From: Candidatus Bathyarchaeum sp.
GTDB lineage: Archaea; Thermoproteota; Bathyarchaeia; Bathyarchaeales; Bathyarchaeaceae
NCBI GenBank assembly: GCA_004376385.1
Contig: SOJY01000130.1
Coordinates: forward strand, 1 to 6,484
Direction: 5' to 3'
Length of the DNA: 6,484 bases
In this document: piece after piece, positions 1 to 5,391 of the stretch
How the letters are laid out: the number at the start of each line of letters is the position of its first letter
Position numbering within the stretch: position 1 is the first letter of the stretch
Made by a program: the position numbers and the translations under genes
Notes under the pieces: model-generated
Told to the model about the DNA's origin: nothing
Databases searched by the model: none
Seen by the model: only the letters and a program-made list of their open reading frames with translations

Positions 1-109
1 TTTCTGGACGATTTCTTAGTTCTCTCAGTTTTTCTGTTATCCTTGTTTGTTCGTCTGTTTTGTTTAGGGTTTTAGCAGCTTTTGGATGCAGGAGTATAGT
101 GAATGTCAC
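1..109 (-). CDS. RelE/ParE-type toxin, N-terminal part (runs off window)
   Basis: The first 36 codons of a gene that continues beyond the left edge. The start is GTG at 109-107, whose bases overlap the TGA stop of the RHH antitoxin (shared GTGA), the usual coupled arrangement of a two-gene TA operon. The translation begins VTFTILLHPKAAKTL and later reads EKLRELRNRP. This fits the start of RelE/ParE-superfamily toxins: a first beta strand, an HPKA-type motif leading into helix 1, then helix 2 ending before an N/R-P turn. These toxins are small, about 85-95 residues, and act either as ribosome-dependent mRNA endonucleases (RelE) or gyrase poisons (ParE). The catalytic C-terminal residues lie outside the window, so the subtype cannot be decided. 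It is identified from pattern recognition plus the antitoxin overlap. Confidence 0.72.
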   Translation of the reverse strand, partial: MTFTILLHPKAAKTLNKTDEQTRITEKLRELRNRPE

Positions 110-327
110 TGCAAATCCTCTAAAGGAATGAGAGCTTCAGGATATTTTTTTGCTTCTTCGCTTCGTGTCGTCAACATTTTGAGAAATTTGCGGGTTTTTT
201 CTCTTTCCTCATAAAAGCTTATTATTGTTCTTATGGCGTCGCTTCGGTTCTTAAATCGGCCTTCTGCTATCCATCTGTCTAGTTCTTCAAGGGTTTTTTG
301 GGATAGTCTAAGCTGAACTTGAGCCAA
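106..327 (-). CDS. Ribbon-helix-helix (CopG/ParD-like) antitoxin
   Basis: A 73-residue protein with a textbook RHH layout. Beta strand QVQLRLS (about residues 3-9) would insert into the DNA major groove as a dimer. Helix A covers about 11-25, the turn contains the N-R-S-D-A-I signature (about 27-32), and helix B runs to about 42. A charged tail (43-73) probably wraps and neutralises the toxin. The start is TTG at 327-325; no ATG or GTG lies in frame nearby and no strong Shine-Dalgarno is visible. It overlaps the downstream RelE/ParE-type toxin by 4 bases, so the pair is probably co-translated. A perfect inverted repeat just upstream of the start codon is the likely operator, implying autorepression by the antitoxin or the TA complex, as is usual for RHH antitoxins. 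The protein's role as antitoxin is inferred from fold and neighbour. Confidence 0.82.
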   Translation of the reverse strand: MAQVQLRLSQKTLEELDRWIAEGRFKNRSDAIRTIISFYEEREKTRKFLKMLTTRSEEAKKYPEALIPLEDLQ

Positions 328-335
328 TTGACCAC

Positions 336-355
336 TGTAAACAATAGTGTTTACA
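336..355. promoter_or_regulatory. Palindromic operator upstream of the RHH antitoxin
   Basis: A perfect inverted repeat TGTAAACA-ATAG-TGTTTACA with 8-bp arms and a 4-bp spacer. It ends 9 bases before the TTG start of the antitoxin gene. It also lies where transcription would begin if the AT-rich element at about 361-374 is the TATA/BRE, so binding there would block initiation. RHH dimers bind short inverted or tandem repeats, so this is the best candidate for an autoregulatory site. No second copy was noticed in the window. Confidence 0.6.
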
Positions 356-360
356 AATCA

Positions 361-374
361 GTTAAAGCTTTTGA
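361..374 (-). promoter_or_regulatory. Possible BRE/TATA element of the TA operon
   Basis: On the minus strand the sequence reads TCAAAAGCTTTAAC, an A-rich BRE-like stretch followed by a TATA-like CTTTAA core. The predicted initiation point, about 25 bases downstream, falls inside the palindrome at 336-355. The match to an archaeal TATA consensus is only moderate. Confidence 0.35.
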
Positions 375-441
375 CATACACAATTAGTTTTGGGGGCAAT
401 TGGTTTATAGACCATTTTTGGTCATAAAATGAGTCATCCTC

Positions 442-486
442 GGTTATGTATGAAGTTTGATGTTTGGAGGCAAATATGATTATGAC
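442..486 (+). repeat. Dispersed 45-bp repeat, copy A
   Basis: This stretch aligns without gaps to 3860-3904: about 37 of 45 bases match, including an identical 15-base core AGTTTGATGTTTGGA (454-468). Most of the differences are A/G transitions. It covers the last codons and 3' flank of the flippase gene and lies between that gene and the RHH-RelE TA operon. Its nature is unknown; it could be a genomic repeat family, a recombination site or a 3'-UTR element. Confidence 0.6.
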
Positions 487-2066
487 TTTTGAAAGATGAT
501 TATTAGTCTCTCAATGAGGTTTAGTGGGATTTTGAGTAGGTAGGAGAGAGGCCCAAATCCTTCTAGAGTCTCTTGTAGGTTTTGTATGTCTTTTTTGTTT
601 ATCGCTCCTATCAATGGAGCTGTGATCATGTAGGTGATTAGATAGATTGCTGCGCCTAGAATTAGAGTTAGCCAATTTGGTAGAGTAAGTTGTGTTGCGG
701 CTATGTATGTTGGAATAGCCGCTGTTGCTGATGCTGTTAGGATTTTGGTTGATGATTTCCAATCTACTGTTGCTTTGTAGTGTTTTTTTATCCACCAAAG
801 TGAAATTATTAGGCTGGGGATTCCTGCAATTAAATGTGAGGCGATTAAACCTAGGATGCCGAATGTTGGGATTAGTATTAGGCTTAGGATTATTCCTAGT
901 GTGAAGGATATGATTGCGAGTTTGAGGGTCATGTTGGTTTTTCCTTGGCTGTTTATCAGGTTTCCGGTGCTGAGGAATCCTAGAGCAGTGTATAGGTAGA
1001 TGATTATGTATAGTGCTAGATAGAGGGGAGTGAATTGGTATTGTTCGCCAAAGATTGTGGATACTCCTGGTTGTGCGAGTGTCATTACTGCAAATGTTGC
1101 TGGTATGATGAGGAGGGAGGCGTATTTGACTGAGGATTGGAAGACTGTTTTGATGGTTTCTGGTTCTTTTTGTGCGTTGATTTTTGAGAATGCTGGGAAT
1201 AGGATGGTTGTTATGGGTGTGACGAAGAATGCTATTAGGACTCCAAAGTTTGTTGCTACGTGGAAGTTGCCTATTAGATGGTCTGTGGTGTAGATTGCGA
1301 TTAGAAAGGCGTAGAATTGTCCATTGAATCCGCCGAGAATTGTTGCTGCTGATAGTGGTAGACCGTATCGGAACATGGTTTTTAGTTTTGTGATTAATTC
1401 TTTTTTGGTTGTTTTTTGGTTTTGTAGTTGTTTGTAGATTTTTGTGTAGAAGAGGAGTATGGCCGTTATTCCTGTTAGTAAGGAAGCGGTTGTGAATCCG
1501 ATGATTGCACCGTAAACACCAAAACCTGCAATTACAAAGATTGCCATAAACCCTGTTTTGAAGATGGAGTGAGTTATGAGAGTGAAGCTGTGGTACTTCA
1601 TTTTTTCGTAGCCTGTGAATGCTGATTGTGCGGTTTTTAGGAGTGCGTCAGCTAGGACCGTGATGGACACAAGTTGGATTAGGGGTACTATGTCTGGTCT
1701 GTTGAAGATGCTGTTTCCGATCAAGTCTGCGAGGAGGTAGGTGATCAAAGATAGTATTGTTCCGAAGATTATTTCGAATGTTGTTGCGGCTGTTAAAACG
1801 GTTTTTATGTTGTTTTTTTGTTTTTCTTCATTGTATTTTGCTGTGTATCTTATTGTGGATTGGTCTATTCCTAGGTCTCTGAATATTTGGATTAGCATTG
1901 GTGCTATTAGCACAATTGAATATAGTCCATAGTCGGATGGAGAGAGCAGTCGGGCGATTATGATTATTCCTAAAGATGATATTATTGAGGAGATTGCCAT
2001 TCCCCAGAATAGGTTGAATCCGCCCTTAGCAGAGGTCCTAGCCAACTTGATTGCTTTACTCACCAA
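480..2066 (-). CDS. Polysaccharide / lipid-linked oligosaccharide flippase (Wzx/MOP superfamily)
   Basis: A 528-residue integral membrane protein of the polysaccharide_synt (PST/Wzx) branch of the MOP exporter superfamily. Such proteins move lipid-linked glycans across the membrane for surface polysaccharide or N-glycan assembly; archaeal AglR is a proposed example. Visible evidence includes the N-terminal hallmark ARLLSPSDYGLYS (about 38-50) after the first membrane helix, FRDLGIDQSTIRY at about 62-74, and roughly 12-14 hydrophobic segments. A Lys/Gln-rich cytoplasmic loop lies at about 210-230, and a conserved-type central stretch around FPAFSKINAQKE. Length is normal for the family and the frame is unbroken. 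Translation could start at TTG 2066 (GGAG seven bases upstream) or at the adjacent GTG 2063. The partner genes upstream (dehydrogenase, glycosyltransferases) are broken, so the substrate pathway may no longer be complete locally. The coding strand is notably rich in A and C. Confidence 0.9.
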   Translation of the reverse strand: MVSKAIKLARTSAKGGFNLFWGMAISSIISSLGIIIIARLLSPSDYGLYSIVLIAPMLIQIFRDLGIDQSTIRYTAKYNEEKQKNNIKTVLTAATTFEIIFGTILSLITYLLADLIGNSIFNRPDIVPLIQLVSITVLADALLKTAQSAFTGYEKMKYHSFTLITHSIFKTGFMAIFVIAGFGVYGAIIGFTTASLLTGITAILLFYTKIYKQLQNQKTTKKELITKLKTMFRYGLPLSAATILGGFNGQFYAFLIAIYTTDHLIGNFHVATNFGVLIAFFVTPITTILFPAFSKINAQKEPETIKTVFQSSVKYASLLIIPATFAVMTLAQPGVSTIFGEQYQFTPLYLALYIIIYLYTALGFLSTGNLINSQGKTNMTLKLAIISFTLGIILSLILIPTFGILGLIASHLIAGIPSLIISLWWIKKHYKATVDWKSSTKILTASATAAIPTYIAATQLTLPNWLTLILGAAIYLITYMITAPLIGAINKKDIQNLQETLEGFGPLSYLLKIPLNLIERLIIIFQKS

Positions 2067-2106
2067 GCTCTTTCTCCTACGCGCGTGTTCTCCTAACCCG
2101 ATTCTT

Positions 2107-2307
2107 TCAGTTATACAAGCATTGTAGGTTATTAATTATCTGAAACAGGGTAACTTGAACGTGAAACGCCTTGTCGTATACGTCCTCAGGAATTTCTGGA
2201 GATGGATTTGAAATGAGTCCTGTTTCCCATAAAAACTTGGAAAACAGCCTGTTCCGAAACAAAACATTCCATAAACAACCTTCAAAATTAACCGTAAATT
2301 CTTCAGA
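2107..2307 (-). other. Unassigned open stretch between flippase and dehydrogenase remnant
   Basis: The 271-bp gap between the two genes contains a 66-codon stop-free minus-strand frame ending at TGA 2109-2107. It has no ATG or GTG near its beginning, the only in-frame TTG being well inside. The end reads PSPEIPEDVYDKAFH and then a hydrophobic-polar tail, which looks moderately protein-like, but I recognise no family. It could be a gene remnant or chance. The flippase promoter should also lie in this gap; AT-rich sequence at 2128-2140 is a weak TATA candidate. Confidence 0.2.
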
Positions 2308-2337
2308 TCACCCCAAGAGTCGAGTTATGTGCGCATG

Positions 2338-2945
2338 CTATTGTCCAAGTCCTATGGCTGTGAAGTTGAGTTTGTTGCTGAATTCTTCTGGGTTGATTAT
2401 TCTTCTTCCGTCGATTAGGATGGGGGTTCGCATATTTTTGGTCAAGTCTTCTGGCTTTAGTTTTTTGAATTCTTGCCATTCTGTTACGATGATGCAGCAG
2501 TCAGTGTCATTTAGACAGTTTATAGCTGAGGAGGCATACTTGATTTTGTCTCCGAAGATGGATTTAGCGTTGGAGACCGCAACAGGGTCGTATGCTGTGA
2601 CGTCGGCGCCTTCGGTTAGGAGTTGGTTTATGATTGGTATGGATCTTGCTTCTCTCATGTCGTCTGTGTCGGGTTTGAAGGCTAGACCTAGAACGGCGAT
2701 TCTTTTGCCCTTTAGTTCGGTTAACTTCTCTTTTGCTTTTTTTAACTGTGTGTTTTGCTTGGTTTTCGTTAACTTCTTCGACTGCTTGGAGTATGATGGG
2801 TGCGTAGTCAACTCTGTTGGAGAAGACGATAAGTGGTTTCACGTCTTTGGGAAAGCATGAGCCGCCATATCCCAGTCCAGCGCATAAGAATCTGGGTTGA
2901 TTCGTTGTTGGCGTATTTTATGAGTGCGGCTGTTGGGATGTTTGT
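2338..2945 (-). pseudogene. UDP-glucose/GDP-mannose dehydrogenase remnant
   Basis: Remains of a sugar-nucleotide dehydrogenase, the NAD-dependent enzyme that oxidises UDP-glucose, UDP-HexNAc or GDP-mannose to the uronic acid for surface glycans. Three frame segments align in order with the family. First, NIPTAALIKYANN (2939-2904) matches the start of the central helical domain. Second, FLCAGLGYGGSCFPKD (up to about 2843) carries the catalytic Cys motif GGSCFPKD and continues through AVEEVNENQ. Third, GKRIAVLGLAFKPDTDDMREARS onward is the complete C-terminal UDP-binding domain with AYDPVA, VTEWQEF and DGRRI, ending at TAG 2340-2338. Lesions: the roughly 200-residue N-terminal NAD-binding domain is absent; about 40-45 residues are missing between segments one and two (near 2900-2904) with a frame change; and one extra base in an A7 run (T7 at 2737-2743 on the plus strand) separates segments two and three. 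A functional enzyme cannot be made. A full-length relative would be about 420-440 residues. Confidence 0.88.
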
Positions 2946-3071
2946 GTGAGCTTGTGGATTAAAATTAGTGACTTTTAGGTATTTGTTGTGTGTTTTTTGT
3001 TGGGTAGTGTTAACTATAGAGGAGTGTAAAGCAAGGGTGAATGTGTCGGTGAGATGTGATAATTTCCGACG

Positions 3072-3080
3072 TATTTATTA
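3072..3080 (+). promoter_or_regulatory. TATA-like element of vapBC
   Basis: TATTTATTA is centred about 26 bases before the GTG start at 3102, so the transcript would begin at or next to the start codon and be leaderless, as is common in archaea. A second weaker element, TTTATTG at 3091-3097, would instead suit the in-frame TTG at 3117. Confidence 0.45.
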
Positions 3081-3101
3081 GTGTAAGATGTTTATTGTTT
3101 T

Positions 3102-3383
3102 GTGGGTGAACGTGGTTTGGGGGAAACGGAAACTGTCGTTGTCTCTTCGAAGGGGCAGGTGACCATTCCTTCAAAGTTAAGGAAACAGTTGAATATAGAG
3201 AAGGGGGAACGGCTTTTGGTTGTTCAAGAGAAGGGTGCTATCAAACTTGTTCCTGTTCCCAAGTTGTCCAAGTTGGCTGGTGTGGATGAAGAATTATTCA
3301 GGGGCAGAAAGCCTTCAGATGAGATTGAAGCTACGAGAAAGGAGTGGACAAAGGAGTTTGAGAAACGAGTTCAGCAAGCCTAG
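3102..3383 (+). CDS. vapB: AbrB/SpoVT-type antitoxin (VapB-like)
   Basis: A 93-residue protein. The N-terminal swapped-hairpin AbrB domain spans about residues 10-50 with the signature VSSKGQVTIPSKLRKQL and then IEKGERLLV. This domain dimerises and binds the operon's own promoter. The C-terminal part (about 55-93), rich in Lys, Glu and Arg, is the expected toxin-binding segment. GTG at 3102 is the chosen start because a TATA-like element lies about 26 bases upstream; TTG at 3117 is an in-frame alternative that would still keep the whole domain. It overlaps the PIN-domain toxin gene by 26 bases, giving a classic antitoxin-first operon. The neighbouring minus-strand genes on both sides are truncated toward this module. 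Confidence 0.88.
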   Translation: MGERGLGETETVVVSSKGQVTIPSKLRKQLNIEKGERLLVVQEKGAIKLVPVPKLSKLAGVDEELFRGRKPSDEIEATRKEWTKEFEKRVQQA

Positions 3384-3798
3384 AATTGTCTTGGATACAA
3401 AGCCGCTGATTAAGCTGTTTGCTAAAGAAGAAGGTTGGGAAACCGTTCAGAAAATTCTTTCAAGCGTAGAGGATGGGAAAATAGAGGCGGCGATGAGTGT
3501 GGTGACGCTGACGGAAATTTATTACAAATATTTGCAGGAGAAAAGAGCAGACTTAGCTAGGACCAGAGTTGAAGCGCTTAGGTATGCCGTGTACGTTAAG
3601 AAACTGGAGATAAACGAGGAAGGCGCAGTCAAGGCTGGGGAGTTTAAAGGCAAATATAGCGTTCCGGTGGCGGATGCGTTAATAGCGGCTGCCGCATACT
3701 TTGAAGACGCAACCGTAATCAGTGACGACGCAGACCTCAAGAAAATAGCTGAAATCAGAACCCTAACTGAAAAAGAGTTTCTCTCACGCCTAGGTTAA
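3358..3798 (+). CDS. vapC: PIN-domain ribonuclease toxin (VapC-like)
   Basis: A PIN-fold Mg2+-dependent endoribonuclease of 146 residues if started at TTG 3358, the usual size for VapC. Acidic active-site residues are in the expected order: D13 in IVLDTKPLIKLF, E53 in TLTEIYYKY, D106 in VADALIAAA, and D124/D126 in VISDDADL. VapC toxins cut tRNA or rRNA and are held inactive by the co-translated antitoxin. The LDTKPLIKLF form, with K-P in place of the common N-V, is a variant I associate with archaeal PIN proteins. The start is uncertain: TTG 3358 gives the conventional short lead before strand 1 but sits right behind GGAG (one base apart), and ATG 3319 in the same frame would add 13 residues. 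Both overlap the antitoxin gene. A hairpin follows the stop. Confidence 0.88.
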   Translation: MRNEFSKPRIVLDTKPLIKLFAKEEGWETVQKILSSVEDGKIEAAMSVVTLTEIYYKYLQEKRADLARTRVEALRYAVYVKKLEINEEGAVKAGEFKGKYSVPVADALIAAAAYFEDATVISDDADLKKIAEIRTLTEKEFLSRLG

Positions 3799-3805
3799 GT
3801 TTTCT

Positions 3806-3827
3806 ACAAAAATAACACAATTTTTGT
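3806..3827. terminator. Short hairpin between convergent genes
   Basis: ACAAAAA-N8-TTTTTGT forms a perfect 7-bp stem just after the vapC stop and just before the 3' end of the minus-strand membrane-protein stub. The T-rich arm and the convergent position fit a bidirectional terminator. The stem is A/T-rich and therefore weak; in archaea the U tract may matter more than the stem. Confidence 0.4.
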
Positions 3828-3841
3828 GATCCTAACTTCGC

Positions 3842-4207
3842 TTACCCCTCTTTTCCCTGGGTTTTATATGGAGTTTGATGTTTGGATGCAAGTGTGGTTA
3901 TGGTCTCTGTGTCCACTGTAATTTCAGTAGACGCCCAGATTTGTTGTTGTGGACAGTCCATGAAAGGCTCCAACCGAGTTAAACTACCCAAAGACACAAG
4001 AATCCCATAGATTAGCCAAGTGGAGAAGATGTTACTCCAGTGATTCCACACCACGCCATCATTAATTCTGGCTGCATAGTAGATTGTGTCCCAGCCAATC
4101 GGATAGGGATATGATAGAATCTCGGGGATAAGCCGTACAGCAAAACCCACAACAAAAGCGATAAGGAGACCTTTCCGGAAACCTAGGTTTTCAAAACTCA
4201 AGCGCAT
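3842..4207 (-). pseudogene. N-terminal stub of a GT-C-like membrane glycosyltransferase
   Basis: The open frame encodes about 121 residues from ATG 4207, which has GAGG six bases upstream; a TTG at 4219 is possible but less likely. The first 75 or so residues look like the beginning of a large polytopic protein: a membrane helix (LLIAFVVGFAVRLIPEI), then a loop with PYPIGWDTIYYAARI and VWNHWSNIFSTWLIYG leading into a second helix. An acidic residue in the first extracytoplasmic loop is typical of GT-C glycosyltransferases, which transfer sugars from polyprenyl phosphates; family members are several hundred residues long. After LTRLEPFM the sequence becomes hydrophilic and unlike the family, and it runs through the 45-bp repeat to a stop at 3844-3842. 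The gene therefore seems to have lost all later helices, with the break near 3955-3965. The GT-C assignment is a family-level inference; truncation is well supported by length. Confidence 0.6.
3860..3904 (+). repeat. Dispersed 45-bp repeat, copy B
   Basis: Partner of 442-486, in the same orientation and with no gaps. It shares the exact core AGTTTGATGTTTGGA (3872-3886). It lies inside the non-family tail of the truncated membrane protein and next to vapBC. In both copies the repeat sits between a TA module and the 3' end of a minus-strand gene. The plus strand also carries TTTTATAT near its start. Confidence 0.6.
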
Positions 4208-4277
4208 ATTAGGCCTCAAACTTCAGTGGAATTTGGTTATTATGCATTGTTAGCATTTTCCCAGATTGCAGATAGCC

Positions 4278-4674
4278 TCAAGACAAAAGATTGCTAAGGG
4301 TCAAGAATTGTATGAAGCCTTGGTCTTTAGCCCAAGACCTTGCAGTTCTATTTCCCCAACCCTCTGCTATCTGAGCCAACCGTTCTGCGAGACCCTTGCC
4401 CCTTACTTCTCATGAGGCGATAAACAACGCTCTCCATGGCTTCACATAATTTACTAACTATTCGGGAAACAATTTTGGCTAAAAGGAAAATGTGAACCCG
4501 TTTGACCACTCGCATCGTCAATTCCAGAAGCATTCTCTCTTCGTGCTTCAAATCTATGAACCAGCAGCCTTTTCGCACAGCCTTCAGCTTCAACATAGCC
4601 AAAGATTCCCTAGTGAGGGAAAAAGTTTGAGTGTATCCAGAAAGCTTACTTAATTTTCTTGATTGTACACTCAA
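4278..4674 (-). pseudogene. Conserved archaeal hypothetical gene with a frameshift
   Basis: Two adjoining frames read as one protein of about 131 residues. The first (from TTG 4674) has a helical, Arg/Lys-rich body: KLKAVRKGCWF, ELTMRVVKRV, IVSRIVSKLCEAMES. It should then pass into GKGLAERLAQIAEGWGN, RTARSWAKDQGFIQFL and a stop at TGA 4280-4278, which lies in another frame. The change falls at 4404-4410 (about ATG-AGA-A-GTA on the coding strand) and amounts to one extra base or two lost bases. Without correction the first frame runs on in low-quality sequence to a stop at 4348. I recall similar uncharacterised archaeal proteins ending in the WGN...A.SWA..FI.FL pattern, but know no function. 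The start lies 29 bases inside the AbrB-like gene upstream, suggesting coupling; a start near residue 25 is an alternative. It could be a sequencing error instead of a true mutation. Confidence 0.65.
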
Positions 4675-4792
4675 CCAAATTGCCCTCCTTCAAATCGTAA
4701 GCATCCCTGAGTTCTTTCGGAACAGTGACCCTGCCCTCACAGCGCATATACACCGTAAAGGTGAGTTCAGATTTCTCGTCAGTCGACAACAT
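4646..4792 (-). CDS. Short AbrB-like DNA-binding protein
   Basis: A 48-residue protein from ATG 4792 to TAA 4648-4646. It reads LTFTVYMRCEGRVTVPKELR and then DAYDLKEGNLVEC, a complete swapped-hairpin AbrB/SpoVT domain (about residues 9-45) with the hallmark GRVTVPKELR. There is almost nothing after the domain, so it is more like the stand-alone archaeal AbrB regulators than a VapB with a toxin-binding tail. It is followed, with overlap, by the frameshifted conserved hypothetical gene, so the two were probably one operon; no PIN gene is adjacent. It presumably acts as a dimeric transcription regulator, perhaps of its own promoter. An AT-rich AAATAAG at about 4813-4819 upstream is a weak TATA candidate for a leaderless or near-leaderless transcript. 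Confidence 0.75.
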   Translation of the reverse strand: MLSTDEKSELTFTVYMRCEGRVTVPKELRDAYDLKEGNLVECTIKKIK

Positions 4793-4960
4793 TTTGAACC
4801 CCGAAAACGTCACTTATTTGGTGGTGCTTGAGACATTTTCCGTCACACGAATAAAACATTTGCGGTATATTGACGGTAATTAGACTCAGATTGCCTGTTC
4901 CTAACATATAGGCATAACAAAAATTTGCACACAGAACTAAGGACAGCTTTTGGGTTTGCA

Positions 4961-5203
4961 TCACGCGTGGCAACTACGTAAAGGTTCTTTTTCCAGAGCA
5001 AACGTTGAATTCGCAATTACGCCCTTCTTCTCAGTTTTTAACCACTGTTTAGGCCTGCGCAGAAGAATCTGTAGCAAAGCGTATGATGCTATGAAATTTT
5101 GTATAAACCAGTAAAAGAAGACGAAGGGCACCCATAGAATATTTCGGATCTTGCGCGGTTTTTTGCCATAAATCATGGCTACTCCCGCAGCGGACAACAA
5201 CAC
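4961..5203 (-). pseudogene. C-terminal stub of a membrane family-2 glycosyltransferase
   Basis: An 80-codon frame that matches only the end of a processive-type or membrane-anchored GT2 glycosyltransferase. It has a short hydrophobic lead, GKKPRKIRNI, then two hydrophobic segments (VPFVFFYWFIQNFIASYALLQIL split by polar W/Q/N), then LLRRPKQWLKTEKKG, the typical cytoplasmic tail after the last membrane helix. The catalytic GT-A domain with its DxD and QxxRW-type motifs is absent. A stop codon (TGA 5209-5207) lies in frame just upstream, and the only start is GTG 5203, so the break is close to 5205. A full-length protein would be several hundred residues. This is a second glycosyltransferase remnant in the locus, broken at the opposite end from the GT-C stub. 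Confidence 0.68.
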
Positions 5204-5353
5204 AATTCAAAATCTGAAGATGAATAGGACATTTTAATCATTTAGATATATATGGGAATGTTATGTTATGGGGTAATACAACCGTTAGTAGGCAGTTTTG
5301 ATTCAACCCACGCGCTTTCGCATATTACTTTTCGATTTGACGTGTAGTGCATG

Positions 5354-5372
5354 CGCAAAAACTTTTTATATA
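5354..5372 (+). promoter_or_regulatory. BRE/TATA promoter of the UbiA-family gene
   Basis: GCAAAAAC followed by TTTTTATATA is a strong archaeal BRE-TATA combination. The TATA core is centred about 24 bases before ATG 5392, so initiation should fall at or within a few bases of the start codon and the mRNA should be leaderless. No Shine-Dalgarno is needed or clearly present. Another TATA-like run, TTTAGATATATAT at 5241-5253, occurs upstream with no gene fitted to it; otherwise 5210-5353 shows nothing recognisable. Confidence 0.7.
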
Positions 5373-5391
5373 CTCTCATTAGAGAAACGGT

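Noticed and set aside
81..90. A further copy of the 45-bp repeat core (TTTGGATGCA)
   Set aside because: Only 10 bases match copy B and they encode the common HPK motif of the RelE/ParE toxin, so this is likely coincidence.
410..423. Hairpin GACCA-TTTT-TGGTC downstream of the flippase
   Set aside because: Only five base pairs and not followed by a clear T tract in the flippase direction, so not called as a terminator.
1030..1293. Plus-strand open frame within the flippase gene
   Set aside because: A shadow of the intact minus-strand flippase; no independent start signal or recognisable domain. The frame at 1741-1932 is the same case.
2737..2743. Programmed frameshifting at the A7 run of the dehydrogenase
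   Set aside because: The gene also lacks its N-terminal domain and an internal segment, so recoding would not restore an enzyme; mutation or sequencing error is simpler.
2171..2860. 229-codon plus-strand open frame
   Set aside because: It lies antisense to the dehydrogenase remnant, whose minus-strand motifs are unmistakable; its own translation is Ser/Cys-rich and matches nothing.
4779..4973. 64-codon minus-strand open frame
   Set aside because: It overlaps the start of the AbrB-like gene in another frame, is Cys-rich and irregular, and has no family features. The 4793-4960 gap otherwise shows only a possible promoter.
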